A stretch of DNA of 64,000 nucleotides, taken from the NCBI GenBank assembly GCA_905235135.1, contig CAJOKR010000025.1, positions 1 through 64,000 on the forward strand, in the 5' to 3' direction. Under the pieces are notes generated by a model. The model ran no database searches. It had not been told where the DNA came from and saw only the letters and a program-made list of their open reading frames with translations. A program made the translations under genes and the position numbers. This DNA comes from an uncultured Bacteroidales bacterium (GTDB lineage: Bacteria; Bacteroidota; Bacteroidia; Bacteroidales; WCHB1-69). The first letter of the stretch is position 1. Every line of letters begins with the position of its first letter. Of this stretch, positions 36,497 to 48,200 are shown one piece after another.

Positions 36497-38434
36497 ATGA
36501 CCCATAAATTAAAGATAGTATATATGGTAATGATGTCAATCCTGACGGCAGCTCTGCCTGTGGAGTTGTCTGCCCAGAAGCCCTCCAAGGCCGCGGCGTT
36601 GTGCACGAAGGCTGTCCAGGCCATGCAGGCGCAGGATTTCGACAAGGCGATGGGCTACCTCGACCAGGCGCAGGCCAAGGATCCCGGCTACCCCGACATC
36701 TATGTCATGAAGGGCGACATCTACAATTTCCGTCTCCAGTCCGACTCCGCCAAGCTCTGCTACCAGCGTGCCATCGATCTCATCGGCGACCCCGACCCGA
36801 TGCTCTACTACATCGCCGGCAACGAGGGTGCGAAGTGCGGCGACTACGAATACGCACTCCGCACGCTGCAGCTCTTCCTCCAGAAGGGCCTCCAGTATTC
36901 CGACGTGCACCCTGACGCGCAGAAAACGATTGCCGACTGCCGTTTCGCCATCGAGGCGATGAAGCATCCGCACAGTTTCGAACTCGTGAACCTCGGTCCG
37001 GGGGTGAACTCCGAGTGGGACGAGTACCTCGCGGCCATCACCGCCGACGATGCCGAGATTGTCTTCACCGTGAAACGCCCCCGCGACCAGCAGACCGTGT
37101 GCGCCTTCTGCCTCAACGAGGAGGACCTCTACGCGAGCCGGAAGGGCGGCGACGGCGACTGGCTGCCCCGCGAGCCGCTCGGGTCGCCCGTGAAAACCGG
37201 CTACAACGAGGGGGCGCAGTGCCTCTCCCCCGACGGCAAGTATCTGCTCTACACGATGTGCGACGCCGACTTCGGGATGGGCAGCTGCGACCTCTACTGG
37301 GCCAAGCGCATCGGCGAACGGTGGTCGCGGCCCCGCAACTTCGGACTGCCCGTCAACACGCAGGCCTGGGAAAGCCAGCCCTCCATGGCCGCCGACGGCA
37401 TGACCATCTATTTCGCCTCCTCCCGTCCCGGCGGCTTCGGCGGAATGGACATCTGGAAGACCACCATGACCGCCGAGGGGGAGTTTTCCATCCCCGAGAA
37501 CCTCGGCCCCGCCGTCAACACCCCGGGTGACGACGCCGCCCCGTTCATCCACAGCGACGGCCGCACCCTCTACTTCGCCTCCAACGGCCGCGTCGGCATG
37601 GGCGGCTACGACCTCTACTACACGACCCTCCAGGCTGACGGCAGCTGGAGCGAGCCCCGCAACATGGGCTACCCCCTCAACTCGCCCGCCGACGAAATCA
37701 ACATCTTCATCAACGCCACCGGCACCATGGCCTACATCTCCTCCGACAAGGGGGGCGGCTACGGCGGCCTCGACCTCTACAGCTTCGTGCTCGACGACGG
37801 CCTGCGCCCCAACCCCGTCACCTACATCAAGGGACATGTGCGTGATGCCTTCACTGGCGACCCGCTGGCCGCCCGCATCGAGATGATCGACCTGAACACC
37901 CGGCAGCTGCTGACCTCCACCACCTCCGACCCGCAGACTGGCGGCTACCTGGCCTGCATCCACACCGGCGGCAACGTCCTGCTCAACGTCTCCCATCCCG
38001 ACTACCCCTTCTACTCCGAGAACTTCCAGGTCGAGAAGTCCTACTCCGAACTTTCGCCCTTTCTGAAGGACATCCTCCTGCAGCCCACCGACGTGGGCAC
38101 CGTGGTCACGCTCAAGAACGTCTTCTTCGACTTCGACCGCACCGAGCTCAAGCCCGAGTCGTTTGTGGAGCTGGACAAGCTTGCCGACTACCTGCGCACC
38201 AACGACATCCGCATTGAGATCGGCGGCCACACCGACGACCAGGGCACCGACGACTACAACGACCGTCTTTCCGAGAACCGGGCCAAGGCGGTCTATGACT
38301 ACCTTGTGGGCAAGGGCATCCCCGCCGCGCGGCTGCAGTACAAGGGCTACGGCAAGCGCGTGCCCATCGCCGACAACACCACCGACACCGGCCGCGCCAC
38401 CAACCGTAGGACGGAGTTCAAGATTGTGCGGTAG
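36497..38434 (+). CDS. porE: PorE-like OmpA-family protein (TPR, propeller, CRD, OmpA)
   Basis: 645 residues in the PorE order: Sec signal ending ELSAQ, TPR-like helices (about 30-150), WD40-like PD40 propeller blades (LSPDGKYLLYTM, MTIYFASSRPGGFGGMDIW and YFASNGRVGMGGYDLYYT), a carboxypeptidase-regulatory-like domain (about 440-520), and an OmpA domain (NVFFDFDRTELKP, then GHTDDQGTDDYNDRLSENRA) that binds peptidoglycan. PorE anchors the T9SS periplasmic complex. The gene is very GC-rich. Other OmpA paralogues share this layout, so the name is probable rather than certain. Confidence 0.82.
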   Translation: MTHKLKIVYMVMMSILTAALPVELSAQKPSKAAALCTKAVQAMQAQDFDKAMGYLDQAQAKDPGYPDIYVMKGDIYNFRLQSDSAKLCYQRAIDLIGDPDPMLYYIAGNEGAKCGDYEYALRTLQLFLQKGLQYSDVHPDAQKTIADCRFAIEAMKHPHSFELVNLGPGVNSEWDEYLAAITADDAEIVFTVKRPRDQQTVCAFCLNEEDLYASRKGGDGDWLPREPLGSPVKTGYNEGAQCLSPDGKYLLYTMCDADFGMGSCDLYWAKRIGERWSRPRNFGLPVNTQAWESQPSMAADGMTIYFASSRPGGFGGMDIWKTTMTAEGEFSIPENLGPAVNTPGDDAAPFIHSDGRTLYFASNGRVGMGGYDLYYTTLQADGSWSEPRNMGYPLNSPADEINIFINATGTMAYISSDKGGGYGGLDLYSFVLDDGLRPNPVTYIKGHVRDAFTGDPLAARIEMIDLNTRQLLTSTTSDPQTGGYLACIHTGGNVLLNVSHPDYPFYSENFQVEKSYSELSPFLKDILLQPTDVGTVVTLKNVFFDFDRTELKPESFVELDKLADYLRTNDIRIEIGGHTDDQGTDDYNDRLSENRAKAVYDYLVGKGIPAARLQYKGYGKRVPIADNTTDTGRATNRRTEFKIVR

Positions 38435-38494
38435 GGGGGCAGGGTTAGAGGGTTAATCATCTATCGTTCGCGCGCTTGTTCGTCATTAACCTCA

Positions 38495-38600
38495 CCCCCT
38501 TGCCCCTGTCCAAATGGCGAGGGGTGGTACCGACCTCCCCTAACAGTTTCTCACATTGCAGTCGTTGGACTCCTCCCCCAGTTGTGGGAGGCCGGGAGGT
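38495..38600. repeat. GC-rich dispersed repeat, related to DUF559-unit repeats
   Basis: Contains CACCCCCTTGCCCC, GAGGGGTGG, CGACCTCCCCTAA and CTCCTCCCCCAG...GGGAGG: the same building blocks as at 13058 and 13574, without a nuclease ORF. Confidence 0.65.
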
Positions 38601-38717
38601 GGTAATCAAGCCCACACACAAATGATGGATAGATACCAAAATCGCCCCTTTACGCTATTCCTATATATGATAATATATATCTTATCACCTTCCGCCACCC
38701 CGGCACCCTGCCAAGCA

Positions 38718-38826
38718 CTTCCCATACCTTTCCCATACCTTTCCCATAGCTTTCCCATACCTTTCCCATAGCTTTCCCATACCTTTCCCATACCTTTCCC
38801 ATAGCTTTCCCATAGCTTTGCCATAC
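38718..38826. repeat. 11-base tandem array TTTCCCATACC
   Basis: About ten units alternating TTTCCCATACC and TTTCCCATAGC, in the 807-base gap between the PorE-like gene and the giant gene. The rest of the gap (38435-38494, 38873-39120) shows no gene. Confidence 0.9.
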
Positions 38827-38872
38827 TAAGGAGTATGGCATCACTATGGCATCACTATGGCAACTGTATGCC
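38827..38872. repeat. 11-base tandem array TATGGCATCAC
   Basis: About three units, right next to the previous array and of the same period but unrelated sequence. Confidence 0.75.
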
Positions 38873-39120
38873 ATCCCTAACCCTCTAACCATGTAACCCC
38901 TAACCATGTAACCAACCCCACCCCTTTTCGTATAAGAAGATATACGGGAAATGGGGGAGGAACGGCGGAATTGACTGCCCTTCGCGACTGTTGATACCCT
39001 GTTGAAAAGTTTTAATAACTGAGACGATGCAGATAAGAAGCTGTATATAAGTAAGTTAGGGAAAATTTCAAAAAAATCGAAAAAAAACATTGCGAAAAGA
39101 CAAACAATGGAAAAAAAATG

Positions 39121-39128
39121 TATTTTTG
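39121..39128 (+). promoter_or_regulatory. -7 box for the giant surface protein
   Basis: TATTTTTG, 113 bases before ATG 39242; the A/T-rich leader between them is long. Confidence 0.55.
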
Positions 39129-39241
39129 CAGGTTAAAAATTATGTATAGTGTAAAGTAATGTATAGTGTTGACTTAAAGGCAAAAAACGAATCGAGTAGA
39201 GAAAAATAAATAATATAAATTACAAATTAAACAAAAACAGT

Positions 39242-42200
39242 ATGAAAAAACTATTATCAATTTGCTTTCTGAGCATTCTGCTGGGGCTTCTGAGCTTCAG
39301 CGCGCAGGCGCAAAATTGCGGGTTCGTCATCAAGAACCTGCAGCCCGACACCATCGAGGGTGTCGTGCAAATGTCGCCTGATGGCTTGCTGCCGTTGGAG
39401 CATACGCTGGGCCACGGGGTCTTCATCAACCCCACTGACCCGTATGACTATTACGGCAACGCCACTGTTGATAGGACAGAACTGTACGAGCTGTTCCTTT
39501 GCAATTCGTGCAACCTGGACGACAAGACGAAGGTCTCCCTCGACTGGATCCTGCAACGGCAGGACGAGGACGGGAACTGGGTGACGGTAAATGACAATCT
39601 TTCCGACTACGTGGATTTTGACATCTACACCCTCTATCCCGAGATCAACAACCTGGGCGTGTGCAACAGCATCACGTGGCTCGGCGGCAGAGTGCCCAAC
39701 GGCTTCGGCTATTGCGAGCAAGCAGTTGCCCCGGACATGTTCCACGGCATCACCTGCAACACCCCGACCAACTATCCCGGCGCCGTCCCTGTCGGCCAGG
39801 GCACTCCCTACAGCGTCATGAACCAACTCGGCGAGCTCATCCCCGCCATGGGCATGACCCCCATCTACACAGAAGCACTTGACTACTTCTATTATGACTT
39901 CTTCTCCCAGACCAGAACCCTCTTCCAACTCAAATGGAAACAGGTTGGTAAATACAGACTGATTGTGAACCTGCGTGAGCGCATCGGCGGTACCGCTTGG
40001 AACAACCTCACCTGGAATGAGAACGAAACTACCGACTTCATCGGCGGACACCAGTCCTGCTGCGGTGAGATCCTGATGTCCGACACCCTTTCCTATCCCG
40101 TCTTCGGCGAATTCTCCAAGGAGGTTTGCGAGAACGAGACCTGGACCTTCGGTCAACCCTCTAATACCTTCACGGTTACCACTCCCGACACCAATGTTGT
40201 CTTCGGCCGCACACTCAATGCCGGTTCCGGCAATTGCGAGATGTTCCAATCCGACAGCATTTACAGAGTGCACTTCTTCGTGCGCCATACTCCTGTTGTC
40301 GTGGTGAAGGACACGAACATCTGCCGTTGCGCGACTCCCGATGTAATGGCTTCCATCACGGTTGATACCGTTGGTCTGAACGACACCCAGTGCTCCTATA
40401 AGATCCAATGGATGCACAGTGACATGAAATGGTATGATGAGCAAGGCTACTACACCAAGTTTCCGGACAGCCATGACATCCTACCGTCCGATTGGAATGG
40501 TGACACCATCTATACCTATATTGTCCGTCAGATTAATACCTACAACGACACGTTGGATTGCGTTGGCCCGCAGGCCCAGTTCACCGTGACCCTCAAGGAA
40601 ATGCTTGCTCCCGAGATCACCTCTCCGGCAGCGGACACGCTCGATTTCTGTATTGAGGCGATTGATGCGACCACTTCGCTGGATCTCGCCGCACAGGCGC
40701 AGGACGAATGCGGTACCACCATCCATTGGTACACGAAGCTGACATCCGCCCGCTACTATGAGTCTTTGCCTGTAGGTAACACGTTCACGAGTTACATAGA
40801 CAAGACCTCTATCCTTGAAGGTGCGACTCCGCAAGTGTTCCTGGCCAACTACCTGCCTTCTGTCAACAAGGACACCACGCTCTATTTCTTCGCGACATCC
40901 TATAACGAGGATCTGGAATGTGAATCCCGCAAATTCGACTACTTTGTGGTGCTCATCCACCAAACGCCCGAATTGACACCCACAATTGCCAAGTCGGTTT
41001 ATTGCCAGCACGACAATGTGGAGATGACCGCTACTGTCACCAACGACCCGCAGCACACTGATCCGGACTACACTTTCGTGTGGACCGGCGTGACCATTCC
41101 GGCGAATGAGGAAAAAGAGATTGAAGTGTCTGGCCCTGAGGAAGTCCTATCAGATTGTTTGCCGTTAAACGATTATTATTTAAGAAACTACACTCAGCAG
41201 ATTTACACGCCTGAGGAAGTTCCTGCGGGTGAGATTACCAAAATGGCTTTCAAATTTGGGGATGGTCAAAGCCCTATTACTAGTAAGTCTTCTGATGTGG
41301 AGATATATCTGACAACAACAAACAAGAATGCTTTCAACTCTGCGGCTGACTTCGTGACGACTGATCTTGAGCTTGTTTATACTGGCGATATGAACGTCAC
41401 TTCGGGTTGGAATGAGATTTCTTTCACTCACCCCTATAGTTACACGGGTGAAAAGAATCTGGTGGTTGTAGTGAAAGATAATTCTGGTGGGTATGATCGT
41501 CGTAGCTATTTTAGTTGTTCTAAGACCAGTGACAACTCAAACAAAGCAATGGCGTTTTGGACTGATAATGCGCTTCCGAATCCTATCACGAGTCCTGTTG
41601 GTGGTCGCCTTGGGATTTACAATCATCGTAATGATATCAAGTTCACGGTTATTCCGACAAGTGTTGCTTATACCACTTCTGATAGTTGTCATCACGCTTA
41701 CAACCAGTTAGATACTACGGGTCACCAGTGCGGTGATACCCTCCGTAGCAGTGTTTACGTAATTGATGGCAACGGTTGTACGTCACAGCCTGTCAACTTT
41801 GTCTATGTCATGAACGACACTCTCGCTCCGACAGTCACCGGTGCTATCGATACCACTCGCTTGAACGCCTGTAAGCTCGATACCACGAACACTTTCCATT
41901 ACAACAGCATTGCTGATTTTCCTGCCACGATCACGATTACGGACGACGCTGTTGTTCCCGGTGACAACTGTGGTTTCACGGATCTCACCATGACCTATAC
42001 GTCCACTTATAAAGATGGCGACTGCGAAGACACCCTTACCTACAACTATGTTGTTACGGACTGGTGCGGCAATAACGCCACTTTCTCCCAAGTGTTCATC
42101 TCTCATGACAGCTCGGCTCCGTACTTCGAGTTCGCAGAGGGCGAGTTCCCGTATGTGCGCCTCTTCCCGGTGCCCGCTTATCATGACTGCCAATACAACT

Positions 42201-45200
42201 CTCCCGACAGCATGGACTTCGTCAATGCTGTTGCCGCTCACGTGCGTGACAACTGCACCGACTCCGCTACCCTGATGCAGAGCGTCAAATTCCACTGGGA
42301 GAACACCGCTCTTCCGCCCGTTGGCGAAGATCCGACCGGTGCTACCAATATCTTCAGACAGAAGAACCACCTGACCGTTGCCGCTGTCATCACCGACAAC
42401 TGCGGTAATACGGCTGACTCCCTGTTTATCTATCTTGACAAACCCGATAGCATCTGGATTGAAGAGGAAATCACTAACCTCGATGCCATCTGTCAAGGCG
42501 ACACCTCTAACCTTACGTTCAATGCTGATCTGATCCACGGTGACGAGCACCTCGGTCTCATCGAGCCTCTCACCTACGAATGGAGCGTCCTCAATGGTAG
42601 AACCGCTACCTTCGGCACCCCGACCGCTCTTACGACTAACGTTGTTCCTGAAGGCTTCGGCGATTTCATCTTCGTGTTGACGGTCACCGACGCTAACGAG
42701 TGCTCTGCCGTTTCCGGTTACTACAAACTGCATGTCAATGCTTATCCGGATGTGAAGATTGTTGCTAACCCGCACGACGGTTCTGTGAACCCGTTCTGCC
42801 CGACCTACGGCGACGTTGCTCTCCAAGTTGTGGATAAGAACACCAACGAAGTTGTTTCTGGCCTCACCTACGAATGGTCTGGCGAAGATGTTAATGCTTC
42901 TACTCTTGCTACCACCACACTGAGCATCCAGCCCAGCAAGTGCACGCACGACTATGTGGCTAACGTTCATGTTACCGATCCTATCGGTTGCGACGCTACC
43001 GCTACGATCACTATTCACGTTGCTGACAACGAGGCCCCTGTCTTGGCTGACGGTTCCCTCAAGGACAGCGTTCTCGAATACCAAGCTAATTGCGAACTTA
43101 AGGTTCCCGACTTCGCTCCGTTCATGGAAGGCAATGTCACTGACAACTGCTTCTCCTATGCTAAGGGCGAAATCACCTACGAGCAGACTCCTGCCAACGG
43201 TACTGTCATCAACGATGAAGATTGGACCGATGGTTATTTCATCGTTACTGTTAAGCTGACGGATGCTTGTGATAACTTCAGCACCTACACGGTGAAGGCT
43301 ATCAAGCCCGTCAATGAGCCGAAGCTTGCTCTCCAGCTCAGCGCTGACTCTCTCTGTGAGAATGATGAAGCATACGCTAATGGTATCACCATCTCCTCCA
43401 CGGTTACTGATGGTAAGGCTCCGTTCACCTACGCTTGGACGCAAGGTATCAGCACGGATGTTATCAGCACCGTTGAGAACTATATCGTTACGGAATCCCA
43501 TGGCACTTACGAATATACTCTCGTTGTGACGGATGCTAATGGTTGTACCGCTGAGGCTACTGTTGATGTGACTATTTTCTACAGAGGCGATGACTTCCCG
43601 ACCCGCGAATGGGCTAACACCCTTTGCCAAGGTTACAACGGTGCTCTCGCTATCGACACTGTTCCTTACGGCTACTCTTTCATCTTCCAAGAGAATGGTA
43701 TTCTGGTGCTGAAGAGCCAGGATGTCCCCGCTCACGAAACTTCTCCTTGGAACACTGTCCTGTACAGCCCCTGCGCTCCTGGTGAATGGACTCTGACCAT
43801 CATCACCCCCGATGGCTGTGAACACGATACGTTGATTTATATCCCGAATGACCCGAAGGGTACTCCTGCTCCTGTTGCTACTCCGCACGATGTGACCAAC
43901 TGTTTGGACAACAACGGCTGGATTGAAGTGACGATGCAGGCTGGTTATACCTATTACTTCATCGATGGTAACGATACCACGCTGATTACTAATGCTACTA
44001 TTAGCGGTCTCTCTGCTTCTTCTTATAAGATTTTCAGAGTTGACAACGCTACTGGTTGTCCTTCTGAGGCTATCACCCTTACGCTCGGTACCACTGCCGA
44101 AGGTCCTGACTTCGAGATTGGTAACGCTGTTGCTAATACCCGTTGCGTTGCTCCGGCTAATGGTTCCTTCGATCTCCTCACCCCGAACCTCCACTATGTG
44201 GTTACCCTCGGTGATGATACTATCTATGAAGGTACTATCACGGATGTTTACACTGTTGCGAATCTTGCCGAAGGTGATTATCATGTGATTGTTACGGATC
44301 CTGAGACTAACTGTCAGAACGCCGATGACATCCACGTCGGTGATAATACGAATAAACCTTCTGTCCATGGTGTTCCTACTGACAATACCTACTGCGACCA
44401 AGAACTTGGCGCTGACGGTTCTATCGCCGTTACGGTTGGTAACAACACGACCTACAAGGTTTATGACGCTGAAGAGGAAGAGGTTGGCACGACCGGTCTC
44501 TGGCAAGGCACCTATTATGTCGTTGCTGTTGACAACCTCGGTTGTACGGCTACGGATACTGTTAATGTTGGTTTCACTCCTACCTATCCGACCATCAAGG
44601 CTGATTCTACTATGAATATGTCTTGTGTTGAAGAAAACGCTAACGGTACTATTACGATTACAATCACCAACACTCCTGCGGGTAAGACCTACAGACTGTG
44701 GAGCATGGATGAAGAAGGCGAATGGGCTGGTCCTGTTGAGCAAACGACCAACGTGTTCACCGGTCTCCTTGCTGGCGAATATCAGTACCAAGTTGTCTCC
44801 ACCAAGGGTTGTGAGTCCGCTCTCGGTACCATCACGGTTGAGCAATATGAGCTTGAAGAGATGACTCTCACCTCTACTGCTGACTACATGTGCGAGCCCA
44901 CGAATACTATCGCTGGTAATGGTACGATTACCGTCACCGCTCCTGTGGCTTCCACTGGTCATACCTTCACCTATACGCTTGGTGAAGTCAGCAACACCAC
45001 TGGTGTGTTCACGAACCTCGCTCATGGTGAGTATGTCGTCACGGCTGTTGAAACCGAAAGCGGCTGTACTGTTGAAGGCGAAACCACTGTTGAATCCAAC
45101 GCTTATGTTGTCACGATGGACAGCGTTGTTACTCCGAACAACCACTGCGCTGAACCGTTCAATGGTGCTGTTACGATCAACGTTACGACTAACAACCCGA

Positions 45201-48200
45201 ACGCTCAGTTGACCTACAAACTTGACGATGGTGAATTCCAGACCAGCAACACGTTTGAGGCTCTTGAGGATGGTCACTATACCGCCGTCATCTATGATGC
45301 CAACGTGAACTGCTACTATGAGCTGGGTATCGACATCGACAGACAGGAGAATAACCTTGCTCTTACGGGTGTTACCACTCCGAACCACGGTTGTACTCCG
45401 GATCTCTACGATGGTACTTTGACTGTTGAGGCTACCTCTACCACTTGGGCTAATCCTTCTTACCAGTTCAGCTTCCAGCACGGTGATTACGCTACCACCT
45501 CTTCCTGGAATCAACTTAGCGCTGGTAACTACACCGTTACTGTGATGGAAATGAATTCTCATTGTACGGCTGAGGAGACCTTCACGGTTGATCCCGAGGG
45601 TTGTCTCCCGGTTATCACCGATACCGCTTATAACCACAACCTCAATCCTGCTCATTGGCACTTCTGCTTGAACACCGAGAACGCTTATCTCGAGTTCTCC
45701 GCTACTCTGCCCGAGGGTTGCGAGAACGAAGGTTTCGCTTACAACTGGTCTGTCGATTGCCATGCACAGACGGGTACCGGTAACATCATCCCCGTTGCTA
45801 CGGATGAAGTTCACTGCTGTACTTACACCATGACGGTGACCAGCCTTGCTACGGGTTGTACCAGCGAGCTGCCCGTGTATGTCTGTATCGATGCTATCCC
45901 CGCCATCCAGTTCCAGATCAATCATGCTGACTTCAACGATGTTCCGAGAGTTAAGGAAATCTGTGTGAACGAAGAAGTTACGGTTGGTATTAAGCCCAAC
46001 AGCTGGGAACACGCTGTTTGGACCAACGGTTACCACTCCGTTATTGATCCTACTTACGAATTCGTTGTTGAGCCTTATGCTACCACTCCTGGTGTCATGA
46101 AGTCCTTCTGCGTGGATGTTATCGACTACAACGGATGTCCGAACCAAGGTGTCATCAGCTTGCTCTCCAAGCCGCTGCCCGTTGCTGAGGTTTACGACAC
46201 CGCTTGCACGTGTGTTGATCTTTTCAATCATGCTGCTTATAGACCGGTTAGTGTTGCGTTCTGCTATGATGCTGATCTTGCTGACGCCAATAATCATGTC
46301 CACTACCAGTTTAACGATACCATCTTTGGCGGTGGTGTGAACGGTTGCGACAGCGTGACCATCCACTACATCACCCTGCTTGGTGAGCCTGAAATTTCTG
46401 GCGAAGTGGATACTGCTTTCTGCGCCGGTACTACGATTGCTGATGTTATCGCAGACGTGGTAATCACGAACGCTATCGATACGGTTATTTATCTCAATGG
46501 TCAAGAAGTTGAGCTGACGGATGCTCTTGCTTATCACAACTGCGATATTGATAAACTTGAAATCATTGCCTTCTCCGGATCGTATTCTGAATATGGCGAA
46601 ATGATTTACTGCAATGATTACGCTTATTACAATTTCGTTGTGAACACTGCTCCGAAGTTCAATGCTAATCTCGTTGTTGCTGAAAATTATTGTGCTAACG
46701 GTCAGCCCAGAGTTTTGGCTATTCCCGCTCACAGCAATAATATGTGTACCAATGAGGTTACCACCATGCATCTCTATGTGACGAACACCGCCAATATCAA
46801 TGATGTCTTTGTTGACCTTGGTGCTGTTACCGCTCCTGAGATTTCCTTCATCCCGAGAAAGGCTTACAACGGTAAGAAACTCGCTATCGAGATTAAGAAC
46901 TCTTGCGGTAGTGATGTGAAGTTTGCTGACCTTGTTGTTGACTCTACGGTGATTGAGCTTACGAATGTCGAATACTGCGAAGGTACTGCCATCAGTTACG
47001 ACGCTATGCTTCCGAATCATTACGATCCTGCGAATGTGACTGCTTACCTGATTACCGCTACTGGTGCCCAGCCATACGAGCCTAACACCCTGCTGACGTA
47101 TGCTCAGAATGGTACCCAGATTTACTTCGTGGTTAGGGGTGAGATTTGTCCTTACGTTGTGACGGATACGGTTAATCTTGTTATCTATCCGAAACCGACT
47201 GTTACGTTACAGCCTAATCATGATATGTGTCTTGAGGATGCTGCTACTGCTCTCACAAACGCTGTTACTGCTCAGTATGCTACGACTGAGAAGTGGCAAT
47301 ACAAGGCTACGGCTAACGCTACCGCTTACATGGATGCTGCTGATGTGGATGCTTTGGTTGAGGCTATTAAGGACATGCCTGAGGCTCATATCGCTTACTA
47401 CGTCTGGAACAAGTGCGGTGAGGCTACTGCTTATGCTGATGTTCGTATCCTTCAACCGCTGCAAATTACGGCTCAGAATGTCTTGGTTTGCCCGGATGCT
47501 ACGCTTAGCAATGTGAAGGCTTTGGCCAATGTCTCTGTGGATTACAACAACTATCTCGCATCTGAGGTTGATGTTGTTTACACGGTTAAAGTTGCTGACG
47601 TTGATGTCACGCTCGATAGCAACAGTGTTGTTTTGGATTACACCACTGCTTACAATGACCTCACCATCACTGCTACAGCGCAGACTAAGGACGGTGTTGA
47701 GGCTTGCGGTGATGCTTCCACTCCGATTGTTGTGAGCTTCAAGCACAGCACCTTTACAGATCCTACCTTTAAAGCTGCTTGTGACGATCAAATGTTGAGC
47801 GAATTTATCGCTACGCAACCTTCTTACACTGGCAACGATTCTGCTGTTGGTCACTGGGAAGTTTTGGATGATAGTGAAGATTACTATGAGGTTAATCCTA
47901 ATGAATATGTTGTGGATTGGGCTACTAATCCTTGGGTCAAGTATGTTTGGAGTACTCAATGTGACGATAATTACGAAACCGAATCTGTTGTTTTACGTGA
48001 ATATATCAACAGAGCACCTGAAATCACCGACCTCGTTTACTCGCTTACGGCTTGCGAGGGTGGCACGATCAGTGAATCTGCTACTAATTTGGAAGTTGTG
48101 TATCACGGTAATGAAAGCCTTTATACCACCACTTGGACTGTTGATGGTGAAGAGTTCGACTTCAACACTCCGCTGACCATGGATTATGATAGTATGGAAC

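Noticed and set aside
36536..38230. 564-codon minus-strand frame opposite the PorE-like gene
   Set aside because: Val/Gly/Glu-rich shadow of a very GC-rich gene; the forward frame has an OmpA domain.
38718..38872. CRISPR-like look of the array upstream of the giant gene
   Set aside because: Units are 11 bases with no spacers and no cas genes nearby.
38650..39090. 146-codon minus-strand frame with repeated GKVWESYGKGM
   Set aside because: Produced by the 11-base tandem array, which reads in all frames without stops; no promoter or conserved ends.
41783..47020. 1745-codon open frame on the minus strand opposite the giant gene
   Set aside because: It is explained by the sense gene's avoidance of TTA, CTA and TCA codons. 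The translation has no domains and no promoter, and the sense frame has clear SprB-like repeats.
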